DNA from: Klebsiella quasivariicola
GTDB lineage: Bacteria; Pseudomonadota; Gammaproteobacteria; Enterobacterales; Enterobacteriaceae
Assembly: GCF_002269255.1 (NCBI RefSeq)
Contig: NZ_CP022823.1
Span: forward strand, 2,418,001-2,482,000
Direction: 5' to 3'
DNA length: 64,000 nt
Below are positions 1 through 7,122 of the stretch, piece by piece. How positions within the stretch are numbered: position 1 is the first letter of the stretch; each line of letters opens with the position of its first letter. Under the pieces are notes generated by a model. The model was given only the letters and a program-made list of their open reading frames with translations, was not told where the DNA came from and ran no database searches. Position numbers and translations under genes: made by a program.

Positions 1-279
1 CGGACTGATATTGCGCAGTGGTTCATTCAGCGCGCTGCCAGCCGCTGGGGCTTTGAAGTGGATGCGTCGAGCCTGCAGGTTGACGCGGTGGAAGTGCTGC
101 AATTTAAAGATAAAGCAGGTCGCCAGGTGACCCTTGGCAAGGCGACGGTGCAGGGCTTGCTTACCGTCACCGACCGACAGCAGTTCCAGCATAGCTTTCA
201 TCATGGCATTGGCAAAGGGCGAGCCTTTGGCTGTGGCCTGCTGCAGATTGTGCCCGTTGTTGATGCGCTTTTTTCCTGA
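1..279 (+). CDS. cas6e: Cas6e (CasE) CRISPR pre-crRNA endoribonuclease, C-terminal part
   Basis: Open from the first base in frame 1, so the start lies outside the window; 92 residues are visible. The C-terminus carries the glycine-rich loop GIGKGRAFGCGLLQIVPV typical of Cas6e, which cuts the pre-crRNA at the base of the repeat hairpin and stays bound in Cascade. It stands before cas7 and cas5 rather than after them as in Escherichia coli, the order I associate with the Klebsiella I-E* variant. cas3, cas8e and cse2 are expected just upstream but cannot be seen. The TGA stop overlaps an in-frame ATG of the next open frame at 279, which is probably not the real cas7 start. Confidence 0.9.
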   Translation, partial: RTDIAQWFIQRAASRWGFEVDASSLQVDAVEVLQFKDKAGRQVTLGKATVQGLLTVTDRQQFQHSFHHGIGKGRAFGCGLLQIVPVVDALFS

Positions 280-308
280 TGGTTAATCAATTTATTAAGG
301 ATAATCCA

Positions 309-1343
309 ATGACTACCCCATTTAAAAACACCCGTATCGAGTTTCATATTTTGCAGTCTTTCCCGGTGACCTGCCTTAACCGCGATGACGTGGGGGCTCC
401 CAAGTCCGCTATTGTCGGCGGTGTGTCGCGCGCCAGAGTGTCATCGCAGTGCTGGAAACGTCAGGTTCGTCTGGCGCTGCCAGATTTTGGAATTCGTCTC
501 GGGGTGCGTAGTAAAAAAATTGCTTCATTGCTGGCCAATGCCTGTCGCACAGCAGGGGCGAGCGAAGAACAGGCCACTCACTGCGGTGAGACGATGGCCG
601 CTTTTTTCTCCGACGATACCCTGTTGTTTCTCAGCGCGGCTGAGGCCGCCGCATTTGCCGCTTATGCGCAGGAAAAAGATTTTGACGCCGCGAGCCTGAA
701 AGACAAAGAACTGGTCAAGGTCGCCAAAAAGGTGGTTAACAATACCCTGGATGCCCTGGATATTGCGCTTTTAGGCCGTATGGTGGCCAAAGCGGCGGAT
801 ATGAACGTTGAGGCGGCGGCATCGTTCGCGCATGCCATTTCCACCCATAAAGTGAGTAATGAGGTCGAGTTTTTTACCGCCGTGGATGACTGTAAAACGG
901 AGGATGAAAGCGGTTCGGCACATATGGGCAGCCTGGAGTTTAATTCGGCGACCTACTATCGCTATGTCAGCCTGGATCTCGGGCAACTGGCGCAGACGTT
1001 GGGTGAGGGCGCCGATATGAAAACCGCCGTCGCCGCTTTTGTTAAGGCACTCTATGTCGCCGTCCCCTCAGCCCGACAGACAACGCAGTCCGGGGCCTGC
1101 CCGTGGGAATATGCTCGCGTGTTACTGCGTAAAGGTCAGGGTCTGCAGGCTTCATTCGAGCAGCCCGTTAAGAGTCAGGGTGAAGGCTTCTTATCCCCCA
1201 GTAAAGCGGCGCTCAAAGACTGGTTGCATACAAAAGAAAAACTCTCTGGCTCCCTGTTCGGCAAACAAGGCGATTACGAGTGGGGTGAGGATCTTGACTA
1301 CAGCATTGACCGACTGATCGCTGACTTGCAGTCACATCTGTAA
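309..1343 (+). CDS. cas7: Cas7e (CasC), Cascade backbone subunit
   Basis: A 344-residue protein of the Cas7e/Cse4 family, the subunit that forms the six-copy filament holding the crRNA guide. The N-terminus reads FHILQSFPVTCLNRDD followed by GAPKSAIVGGVSRARVSSQ, the family's conserved opening with a basic RNA-contacting stretch. I chose the ATG at 309 because AAGG at 297-300 sits at normal spacing; the frame is open from 279 but that start has no ribosome site and would add ten unconserved residues. It is in one operon with cas6e before it and cas5 twelve bases after it. Confidence 0.93.
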   Translation: MTTPFKNTRIEFHILQSFPVTCLNRDDVGAPKSAIVGGVSRARVSSQCWKRQVRLALPDFGIRLGVRSKKIASLLANACRTAGASEEQATHCGETMAAFFSDDTLLFLSAAEAAAFAAYAQEKDFDAASLKDKELVKVAKKVVNNTLDALDIALLGRMVAKAADMNVEAAASFAHAISTHKVSNEVEFFTAVDDCKTEDESGSAHMGSLEFNSATYYRYVSLDLGQLAQTLGEGADMKTAVAAFVKALYVAVPSARQTTQSGACPWEYARVLLRKGQGLQASFEQPVKSQGEGFLSPSKAALKDWLHTKEKLSGSLFGKQGDYEWGEDLDYSIDRLIADLQSHL

Positions 1344-1355
1344 TGGACGGTGAAG

Positions 1356-2072
1356 ATGAGCCAAACTACGCACTATATGCTGCTGTGGCTTGAAGGGCCG
1401 CTGCAGTCATGGGGATTCGATTCAAAGTTCGGTGTACGCGATACGCTGAATTTCCCGACCCGCTCGGGCATTCTGGGGCTGATTTGCTGTGCACGAGGCG
1501 CCGCGGGGCCAGAGGTCGAGTGGCTGGCGGAGATGAATAACCTGCCGATGGAGGTTCGCGCCTACGCCCGAACCGACAAGGAGGGCCAGCCGCTCCTGCG
1601 CGAGCCGACATTGTGCGATTTCCAGATGGTTGGCAGCGGATATGACGACAGCGATCCGTGGCAAAGTCTGCTGATCCCTAAAACATCCGATGGAAAGAAA
1701 GCCGTAGGGGGTGGAACGAAAATGACCTACCGCCACTATCTCCAGGATGCCGTATTCGCCGTGGTAATGGGGCTTGGCAGCCAGCAAGCCGAGTCGTTAC
1801 CAGAGGCGCTACAAAATCCGGTATGGGATTTATATCTCGGTCGTAAAAGCTGCGTGCCCAGCGAGCTGATCTATCAGGGCATCTATGACAGCGCAGAAGC
1901 GGCATGGCAGCAGGCCCGGACATTAGCTGAGAGTAAGCGGCGCACGCTGAGCTACAGGGTCATTGAAGGGGAAGGGGATGGCGATGTCATCACGCTTAAT
2001 GATGTCCCGGTGCAGTTCGGCCGGCATAAGCGTTACCGGGATCGTCAGGTGACCGTGCTGGAGTGCGGCTAA
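1356..2072 (+). CDS. cas5: Cas5e (CasD), Cascade subunit that caps the crRNA 5' handle
   Basis: A 238-residue Cas5e family protein. The N-terminal RAMP fold is recognisable from LLWLEGPLQSWGFDSKFG and TLNFPTRSGILGLI, where the tryptophan and the PTRSG loop are conserved and contact the 5' handle of the crRNA. GGACGG at 1345-1350 precedes ATG 1356; a GTG at 1350 in the same frame is possible but falls inside that ribosome site. Its TAA stop overlaps the cas1 start as TAATG, indicating translational coupling. Confidence 0.92.
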   Translation: MSQTTHYMLLWLEGPLQSWGFDSKFGVRDTLNFPTRSGILGLICCARGAAGPEVEWLAEMNNLPMEVRAYARTDKEGQPLLREPTLCDFQMVGSGYDDSDPWQSLLIPKTSDGKKAVGGGTKMTYRHYLQDAVFAVVMGLGSQQAESLPEALQNPVWDLYLGRKSCVPSELIYQGIYDSAEAAWQQARTLAESKRRTLSYRVIEGEGDGDVITLNDVPVQFGRHKRYRDRQVTVLECG

Positions 2073-2947
2073 TGGCCCTGGGGGAGAGGCTGTTTGTCAA
2101 AGTTACCCGCGAACTCCTGCCTCAGGTAAAAGATAAATATCCTTTTCTCTATCTTGAGCGCGGGCGGCTGGAAATTGATGACAGCAGTGTGAAATGGGTG
2201 GATGCGGATGGCAACGTGGTGCCTCTCCCGGTGGCGACCATCAACACGCTGCTGCTCGGCCCCGGGACAACTGTGACGCATGAGGCGATCAAAACCGCGA
2301 CCGCCGCTAACTGCGCGGTGTGTTGGGTGGGCGAGGATAGCCTGCTGTTTTATGCCGCCGGTTTTTTGCCCACTGCTGATACCCGCAATCTTAAAGCGCA
2401 GATGGCGCTGGCCTGCGATGGGGCGTCTGCCCTTAAGGTTGCCAGGATGATGTTTGCTAAACGCTTTCCGGATGCCGATCTGGAGGGTAAAAGTTTAAAC
2501 AGCATGATGGGCATGGAGGGGAGTCGGGTTCGCGCGTTGTATCAGCAGAAAGCGCAGGAGTATGGCGTCGGCTGGAAAGGGCGTCAGTTTACACCAGGCA
2601 AGTTTGAACTGAGTGACCTGACAAACCAGGTACTGACCTCCACCAACGCCGCCCTGTATGGCATTTTATGCTCGGTTGTGCATGCGATGGGCTACTCGCC
2701 GTATATCGGCTTTATCCATTCAGGTAGCCCTTTACCGTTTGTCTATGATTTGGCCGACCTATATAAAGAACGACTCTGTATCGATCTGGCTTTTTCGCTG
2801 TCGAGGGAGATGGCGGGTCGATATGATAAACATAAAGTTTCTGAGGCATTCAGAAAACGAGTGATAGCCCTGGATTTGCTCAACCTTATTGCCGCCGATA
2901 TCAATGAGCTAATGGGAGGAAAAGGTGCTCGTCGTACTGGCAAATGA
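2072..2947 (+). CDS. cas1: Cas1, spacer-integration endonuclease
   Basis: A 291-residue type I-E Cas1, the catalytic subunit of the Cas1-Cas2 integrase. The metal-binding residues expected for the family are visible: glutamate in MMGMEGSRVRALY, histidine in GFIHSGSPLPF and aspartate in FVYDLADLY. The N-terminal beta domain is complete, including the turn LLGPGTTVTHEAI. The ATG at 2072 overlaps the cas5 stop; a GTG nine bases earlier is in frame but less likely. The C-terminal end is basic (GGKGARRTGK) and overlaps cas2. Confidence 0.95.
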   Translation: MALGERLFVKVTRELLPQVKDKYPFLYLERGRLEIDDSSVKWVDADGNVVPLPVATINTLLLGPGTTVTHEAIKTATAANCAVCWVGEDSLLFYAAGFLPTADTRNLKAQMALACDGASALKVARMMFAKRFPDADLEGKSLNSMMGMEGSRVRALYQQKAQEYGVGWKGRQFTPGKFELSDLTNQVLTSTNAALYGILCSVVHAMGYSPYIGFIHSGSPLPFVYDLADLYKERLCIDLAFSLSREMAGRYDKHKVSEAFRKRVIALDLLNLIAADINELMGGKGARRTGK

Positions 2948-3212
2948 TCTGCCGCCAGCGGTCCGTGGACGAATGAAGCTGTGGTTTGTCGAACCCCGGC
3001 CAAATGTGTTCGTCTCAGGCGTCAAAGATTCGGTTGCACAAACCGTTGTTGATTATCTGATGCAGTACACGCCTGTGGAATCGGGCCTGATGCTGTTTCG
3101 CAGTATTCCTCAACCGCCTGGTTATGAAATTCGCTACAAGGGTGAGGTCAGAAAGCCGATTATTGAACTCAGTGGGTTACAGCTGATTATTGAAACCCTA
3201 AAACTGTCGTAA
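2925..3212 (+). CDS. cas2: Cas2e, structural partner of Cas1
   Basis: A 95-residue Cas2 of the type I-E subfamily (CT1978-like). The ferredoxin-like beginning VLANDLPPAVRGRMKLWFVE and PNVFVSG are characteristic. GTG at 2925 is the start, with GGGAGGA at 2914-2920 in front; the frame overlaps the last 23 bases of cas1. It completes the adaptation module, and the CRISPR array begins only 47 bases after its stop. Confidence 0.94.
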   Translation: MLVVLANDLPPAVRGRMKLWFVEPRPNVFVSGVKDSVAQTVVDYLMQYTPVESGLMLFRSIPQPPGYEIRYKGEVRKPIIELSGLQLIIETLKLS

Positions 3213-3259
3213 TACGTGGATATTGTGGTTAAATTCTCGCTCTTTCACAATATGTTGGT
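3213..3259 (+). promoter_or_regulatory. Short CRISPR leader with an inverted repeat
   Basis: These 47 bases separate the cas2 stop from the first repeat. They are AT-rich and hold a perfect 8-bp inverted repeat, ATATTGTG at 3220-3227 and CACAATAT at 3246-3253, separated by 18 bases and ending six bases before the first repeat. The degenerate repeat at the far end of the array places the leader on this side. Whether the array promoter lies here or inside cas2 cannot be decided from sequence. Confidence 0.6.
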
Positions 3260-4202
3260 GTCTTCCCCACGCACGTGGGGGTGTTTCCGGGTGAACTCCC
3301 CCCGCAGGTGGAGGTGTTTGGTCTTCCCCACGCACGTGGGGGTGTTTCCTCCCCCCGCAGGTGGAGGTGTTTGGGCAGCTTGTCTTCCCCACGCACGTGG
3401 GGGTGTTTCTTTGCTGGTCCGCAGCGCGGTCGCGGTTGGGGGGTCTTCCCCACGCACGTGGGGGTGTTTCCTTTTGATCTTCGCACCATTTTTCAACGGC
3501 TTTGTCTTCCCCACGCACGTGGGGGTGTTTCTAACCCCGGTTTGATCCAGTTTTTCAACCAGCCGTCTTCCCCACGCACGTGGGGGTGTTTCCAGACCTC
3601 TTCGTCCACCTCGACCGCCCTACAGGTCTTCCCCACGCACGTGGGGGTGTTTCTATCGCCCGGGCTCGCAGGCGCAGGACTATATCGTCTTCCCCACGCA
3701 CGTGGGGGTGTTTCTACCAGTTACAGAAAGGGGATTGCCTCGAAGTTGTCTTCCCCACGCACGTGGGGGTGTTTCTATATTGGCTATATCCCGATTTATA
3801 CAGGCATGGTCTTCCCCACGCACGTGGGGGTGTTTCCATCAGCAGAGAACCCGAGCGTAGACAGGCATTGTCTTCCCCACGCACGTGGGGGTGTTTCTAT
3901 TGTTCGCGGCAAGTGTCATACGACCTGGTAGTCTTCCCCACGCACGTGGGGGTGTTTCTCATCCTTAACGGGTCGATGATTGAGCCTGTGAGTCTTCCCC
4001 ACGCACGTGGGGGTGTTTCCCAGCCATCGGCAAAGCATATCGCGCGACCGTGGTCTTCCCCACGCACGTGGGGGTGTTTCCTCGCGCGCCGCTGCGGGCT
4101 GATCACGGCCAGCGTCTTCCCCACGCACGTGGGGGTGTTTCCAAAGAGGGGATCTGTTACGAGCTGCGCGACTAGTCTTCCCTACGCATGTGGGGCTTAG
4201 CA
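3260..4202 (+). CRISPR. Type I-E array, 16 repeats and 15 spacers
   Basis: Repeats of 28 bases start at 3260 and recur every 61 bases exactly (3321, 3382, 3443, 3504, 3565, 3626, 3687, 3748, 3809, 3870, 3931, 3992, 4053, 4114), giving fifteen identical copies. The sixteenth, at 4175, keeps the first 21 positions with two changes and then diverges, the usual trailer-end decay. Each repeat has the stem CCCCAC-GCAC-GTGGGG and ends GTGTTTC. All fifteen 33-base spacers begin with C or T, so the unit is better read as a 29-base repeat ending in a variable pyrimidine plus a 32-base spacer, with an 8-base crRNA 5' handle as in Escherichia coli. Spacers 1 and 2 share 25 bases. Confidence 0.98.
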
Positions 4203-4379
4203 ATAAGCGGAATACTCGTATTAGAATAAATATTTTATAGCCAGCGAAACTTAAAATGATTTTTAGCTAATGAAACTGTCGTTTGGGAGAGGTAGGAGTA
4301 TTTTATTGCGATAGAGAAGGGAACTGTTTAAAGCAATAACCGCGAATGATTCTTATAAAATGAAGGATAGGGAATTCAT
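4203..4379. other. AT-rich gap between array and toxin gene
   Basis: This 177-base stretch is visibly AT-rich, with runs such as AATAAATATTTTATAG, unlike the cas genes before it. No open frame with coding character was seen. It probably holds the promoter of the following toxin/immunity pair, but no clear -35/-10 pair could be fixed. GGATAGGG just before 4380 serves as the ribosome site of the next gene. Confidence 0.4.
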
Positions 4380-5495
4380 ATGTTTCGGCTTTACCAGTCA
4401 CATGATTTAATACGCCAGTTAAAACCTGAAGACTTTCAATATATTTTGACACCAGCAGGTTCGCTAAGAGAAGTGTGTATACATTACGACCTCTCCTGTG
4501 AGGCGAATGGTCACAGCCTCGCTTTTGGCCTACCGAAGGAAATATACAATTCATCTCCACATAAAAGGCCATATGAACGAAGGCAACGTAGCTATGCAGA
4601 TCCTATCTACGATGAGGTAGAGCACAGGCTACAAATTGGCTGGCTTGTTGGTCTGGATATCTCCAGGTGTTGGAGCAGTGACAGAAATCCATTTTACATC
4701 GACGACAATGGCGATTTAATTTTTACCCCTACCGCTTCGTTATACCATGCGTGGTTTAAGAACGAAATTATGAACGCCTACAGGCACACGATTGCCGATC
4801 GCCAAGGAAGGAAGCCAGCTCCCACTCAGCATATACAACACAATTATAATGGCTCAAGAATCGCACCAGCGTCAAAGACACTAAACAGTAAGACCATTGG
4901 CCGACTGCTAGCCGCTGGCGGTGTATATAATGGCAACATTGAAGGATTCCATGAAACAGCGTTGCAACTGGGTGGGGATGCGCCTGCAGGTTACGACCAG
5001 ATTATGGACAATAAAGGATTACTCATTGCAGGAGCCTCTTTCGCGGCAGGATTAACAATGGGTAGGGTGAATCCTTTAAGTGAGTTAGATGAGTTATCGA
5101 GTCTCAGTAAAATACCAGCCTTTGAAAGTCCGTATGTAAAGGGCTTCATCTCTGAGAACGGTACGTTAGTGAATGCTGAACATGCCGTTATCGATCCGAA
5201 AAAACTCGCGACGTACGCTTTAGATTCAACACATCCTACAGGCGGTCATAAGGCTCGGGTGTTTGAGTCTGCCATGGGGTACAACCCAACGAATGCGGAT
5301 GTTTTAGCCGCACGAATTCAGAAGGGCGTATTATCGGCCCCAGCAAAGATATTGCAGACAAACAACTACGGTCAAACAATGGCTGTAGATATGCCAATTT
5401 TAGGCATCAATGGTGAAACGGCGGTCATCCGTACAGGCTGGATGTATGAAACAGATGCGCTCGTTCCTCGCCTGACAACTATTTACGTTAAATAG
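4380..5495 (+). CDS. Putative polymorphic-toxin-like protein with C-terminal DUF6883-like domain
   Basis: A 371-residue protein. Residues 1-160 are not recognised. Residues about 185-250 (NGNIEGFHETALQLGG, YDQIMDNKGLLIAGAS, RVNPLSELDELSSL) match the pre-toxin linker seen near the C-terminus of hemagglutinin- and Rhs-type polymorphic toxins. The last 100 residues, with KLATYALDSTHPTGGHKARVF and MGYNPTNADVLAARI, look like the DUF6883 domain, a presumed toxin. No signal peptide, PAAR or secretion domain is visible, so this may be an orphan tip or an intracellular toxin. The next gene, 10 bases downstream, is its likely immunity partner. Base composition differs from the flanks, suggesting transfer. 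Toxicity is inferred. Confidence 0.65.
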   Translation: MFRLYQSHDLIRQLKPEDFQYILTPAGSLREVCIHYDLSCEANGHSLAFGLPKEIYNSSPHKRPYERRQRSYADPIYDEVEHRLQIGWLVGLDISRCWSSDRNPFYIDDNGDLIFTPTASLYHAWFKNEIMNAYRHTIADRQGRKPAPTQHIQHNYNGSRIAPASKTLNSKTIGRLLAAGGVYNGNIEGFHETALQLGGDAPAGYDQIMDNKGLLIAGASFAAGLTMGRVNPLSELDELSSLSKIPAFESPYVKGFISENGTLVNAEHAVIDPKKLATYALDSTHPTGGHKARVFESAMGYNPTNADVLAARIQKGVLSAPAKILQTNNYGQTMAVDMPILGINGETAVIRTGWMYETDALVPRLTTIYVK

Positions 5496-5505
5496 GGAAA
5501 TAAAC

Positions 5506-6189
5506 ATGAAAAGAGCCGAATTAGACGTTGTGGTTTTAGGTGAGGATTTACCGAATGAAGGGCTGGTAAAAGGAACGCCTGGTACGATTGTTATGGTTTT
5601 TAATACGCCAACAACTGGCTATCTGGTCGAGTTTTGCGACGAGAAAGGAAAAACAATCGCAATGCCAGTTTTATTCCCCGCCCAGCTAAAGCGCTATTTC
5701 ACCATTGGTAACCTGAAGTCGCTGATGGTTGAAGGTAATTATCCCGTAGCCGACCCTGTAGACCCAGACGTCATGGCAGATTTAATGCACAAAGTCGCGC
5801 CTGTTGAATGGGAGGACAAGAAAAGAAGGGGCTATGAGGATATTCAACGACTATTGATTAGTCGGCCGGACTACGCGGATATGTTCAATATTATGGATGG
5901 GGGTGAGTACAATGGCATGACATTGTACAGCCTGGTGCAGGCAGAGAACGGTGAACCTGCATGGTCGAATATCTTTGTTCGAAACTTTGAGACGCGTATT
6001 AACGAAATCTATGTCGATCCAAACCTCAATGACAAAGTAGTGATTGGTGAAGAGGGCATGTCCGTGATTGTCTACAGCTTCACAGATGACCGTTTCGAAA
6101 TCCGCGATAAAGTCTCCTCGGATTATGTCATTGAGTCACATACCCACTTCACCGGACTGTTGTCCGCCCTCATTGAGCCGGTCAGCTGA
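5506..6189 (+). CDS. Putative immunity/antitoxin protein: DUF4926 plus a SUKH/YrhA-like domain
   Basis: A 227-residue protein in the same operon as the DUF6883-like gene. Residues 1-65 (LDVVVLGEDLPNEGLVKGTP, GYLVEFCDEKGKTIAM) fit DUF4926, a short beta domain that I recall being found next to DUF6883 genes as the presumed antitoxin. The rest, including IYVDPNLNDKVVIGEEGMS and VIESHTHFTGLLSALI, resembles SUKH/YrhA-type immunity folds, though this is by general pattern only. No signal peptide, so it should act in the cytoplasm. A two-domain immunity protein is longer than a plain DUF4926 antitoxin. A strong terminator follows. Confidence 0.6.
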   Translation: MKRAELDVVVLGEDLPNEGLVKGTPGTIVMVFNTPTTGYLVEFCDEKGKTIAMPVLFPAQLKRYFTIGNLKSLMVEGNYPVADPVDPDVMADLMHKVAPVEWEDKKRRGYEDIQRLLISRPDYADMFNIMDGGEYNGMTLYSLVQAENGEPAWSNIFVRNFETRINEIYVDPNLNDKVVIGEEGMSVIVYSFTDDRFEIRDKVSSDYVIESHTHFTGLLSALIEPVS

Positions 6190-6213
6190 ATCCGACACAT
6201 CCATACCTTCAGC

Positions 6214-6240
6214 GTTTCCCACGGACGTGGGAATTTTTTT
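6214..6240 (+). terminator. Intrinsic terminator of the toxin/immunity operon, CRISPR-repeat-like
   Basis: TTCCCACG at 6216-6223 pairs with CGTGGGAA at 6226-6233 and is followed by seven T (6234-6240). The distance from the immunity stop is 26 bases. The hairpin core CCCACGGACGTGGG differs by a single base from the CRISPR repeat core, and 20 of 28 positions (6212-6239) match the repeat without gaps. Confidence 0.85.
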
Positions 6241-6249
6241 CCGCTCAGC

Positions 6250-6621
6250 TTACCCCGCCAGATGGCACACGGCTTCAATATTGTGCCCGTCTGGCGCAAT
6301 CACAAACGCGGCGTAATAACTGGCGTGGTAGTTTGGCCGTAACCCCGGCGCGCCGTTGTCCCTTCCTCCGGCGGCCAGCGCCGCCTGCCAGAAGGCATCG
6401 ACCTGCTCGCGGCTGTCGGCACGAAAGGCAATGTGCAGCGGCGCCGGTTTTTCCGCGCTTTGATAGAGGCATAGAGAAACATCGCCGCTGCCGGCCAGCT
6501 CTGCGCCGTAGCTCGGTTCGCCTTCGCCGACCAGCGTTACGCCAAGTGGGGCCAGAGCCTGTAAAAAGAACGCTTTGCTTGCGGCGTAGTCGCTGACGCC
6601 GAATTTCACATGATCGAACAT
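6250..6621 (-). CDS. VOC-family protein (glyoxalase/bleomycin-resistance fold)
   Basis: A 123-residue single-module VOC protein. The opening FDHVKFGVSDYAASKAFF carries the first metal-ligand histidine position, and the end YYAAFVIAPDGHNIEAVCH has the usual FxxDPDGNxxE-like close with a glutamate ligand. Substrate is unknown; such proteins include glyoxalases, dioxygenases and resistance proteins. In Klebsiella the I-E* CRISPR locus is known to lie beside a glyoxalase-type gene, which fits here. It is transcribed towards the immunity gene, and the two genes end only 60 bases apart. Confidence 0.85.
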   Translation of the reverse strand: MFDHVKFGVSDYAASKAFFLQALAPLGVTLVGEGEPSYGAELAGSGDVSLCLYQSAEKPAPLHIAFRADSREQVDAFWQAALAAGGRDNGAPGLRPNYHASYYAAFVIAPDGHNIEAVCHLAG

Positions 6622-7122
6622 AACGTCTCTTCTCCTGTGGACGGAATATCGCCAGCTGAACGGTTCAGCCAGGAAATAGATGGAAAATAATTAACAACGG
6701 TTATTAACTTTTTTAACAGCTCTAAATGTTTAATTATTCCTAATACGAGTGTTTACAGACGTTTAATCTGCCATGTACCATAAACAAAAAATAACATTTG
6801 TGATACAAGTCACTCTTTTTTGGCGCACAGGTAAGCTCAGCGCGGTGTGAACGCCGTCGGTTTACCGCCTCAAGGTTATGGCAGCACCCTTCTCACGATG
6901 ACATTCCGGTGAATTTCGCTCCGATTTCCCGCGTTTCGTTGAGAATCGTCTACTATCCAAACGATAACCCTATAAATGATGTCGCCTCTGGCGATGTTTT
7001 ATCCGACTTGCCGGGCCGGGCCAGACGCTAAGCGGTTTGAAAGCGCAATGGTATCGGTTCCAGCACGACATTCACTGGGTTTGTCTGCGACAAAAACAGT
7101 AATTTTCAATGACAGGAATGTG
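6622..7122. other. Long upstream region of the gluconate dehydrogenase operon
   Basis: A 501-base region between the divergent VOC and gluconate dehydrogenase genes. The first 200 bases are AT-rich and contain a CRP-like palindrome. An in-frame extension of the dehydrogenase reading frame begins at 6976, but it lacks a ribosome site and would bury the Tat signal peptide, so I treat it as noncoding. No RNA gene was recognised. Confidence 0.5.
6799..6814. promoter_or_regulatory. Candidate CRP site
   Basis: TGTGA-TACAAG-TCACT is a nine-of-ten match to the CRP half-sites with the correct six-base spacer. It lies about 180 bases upstream of the VOC gene and 310 upstream of the gluconate dehydrogenase start, so either gene could be the target. 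Catabolite control of periplasmic gluconate oxidation would make sense, but no promoter elements were fixed. Confidence 0.4.

Noticed and set aside
3471..3564. Spacers 4 and 5 as related to each other
   Set aside because: They share only TTTTTCAAC and TTGATC; too short to claim a common source.
3198..4203. Several long open frames on both strands across the CRISPR array, with repeated SPRTWGCF or HPHVRGED units
   Set aside because: They are produced by the 61-base periodic repeat units and have no coding evidence.
6976..7122. Longer start for the gluconate dehydrogenase gamma subunit
   Set aside because: No ribosome site, and it would put about 49 residues before the Tat signal.
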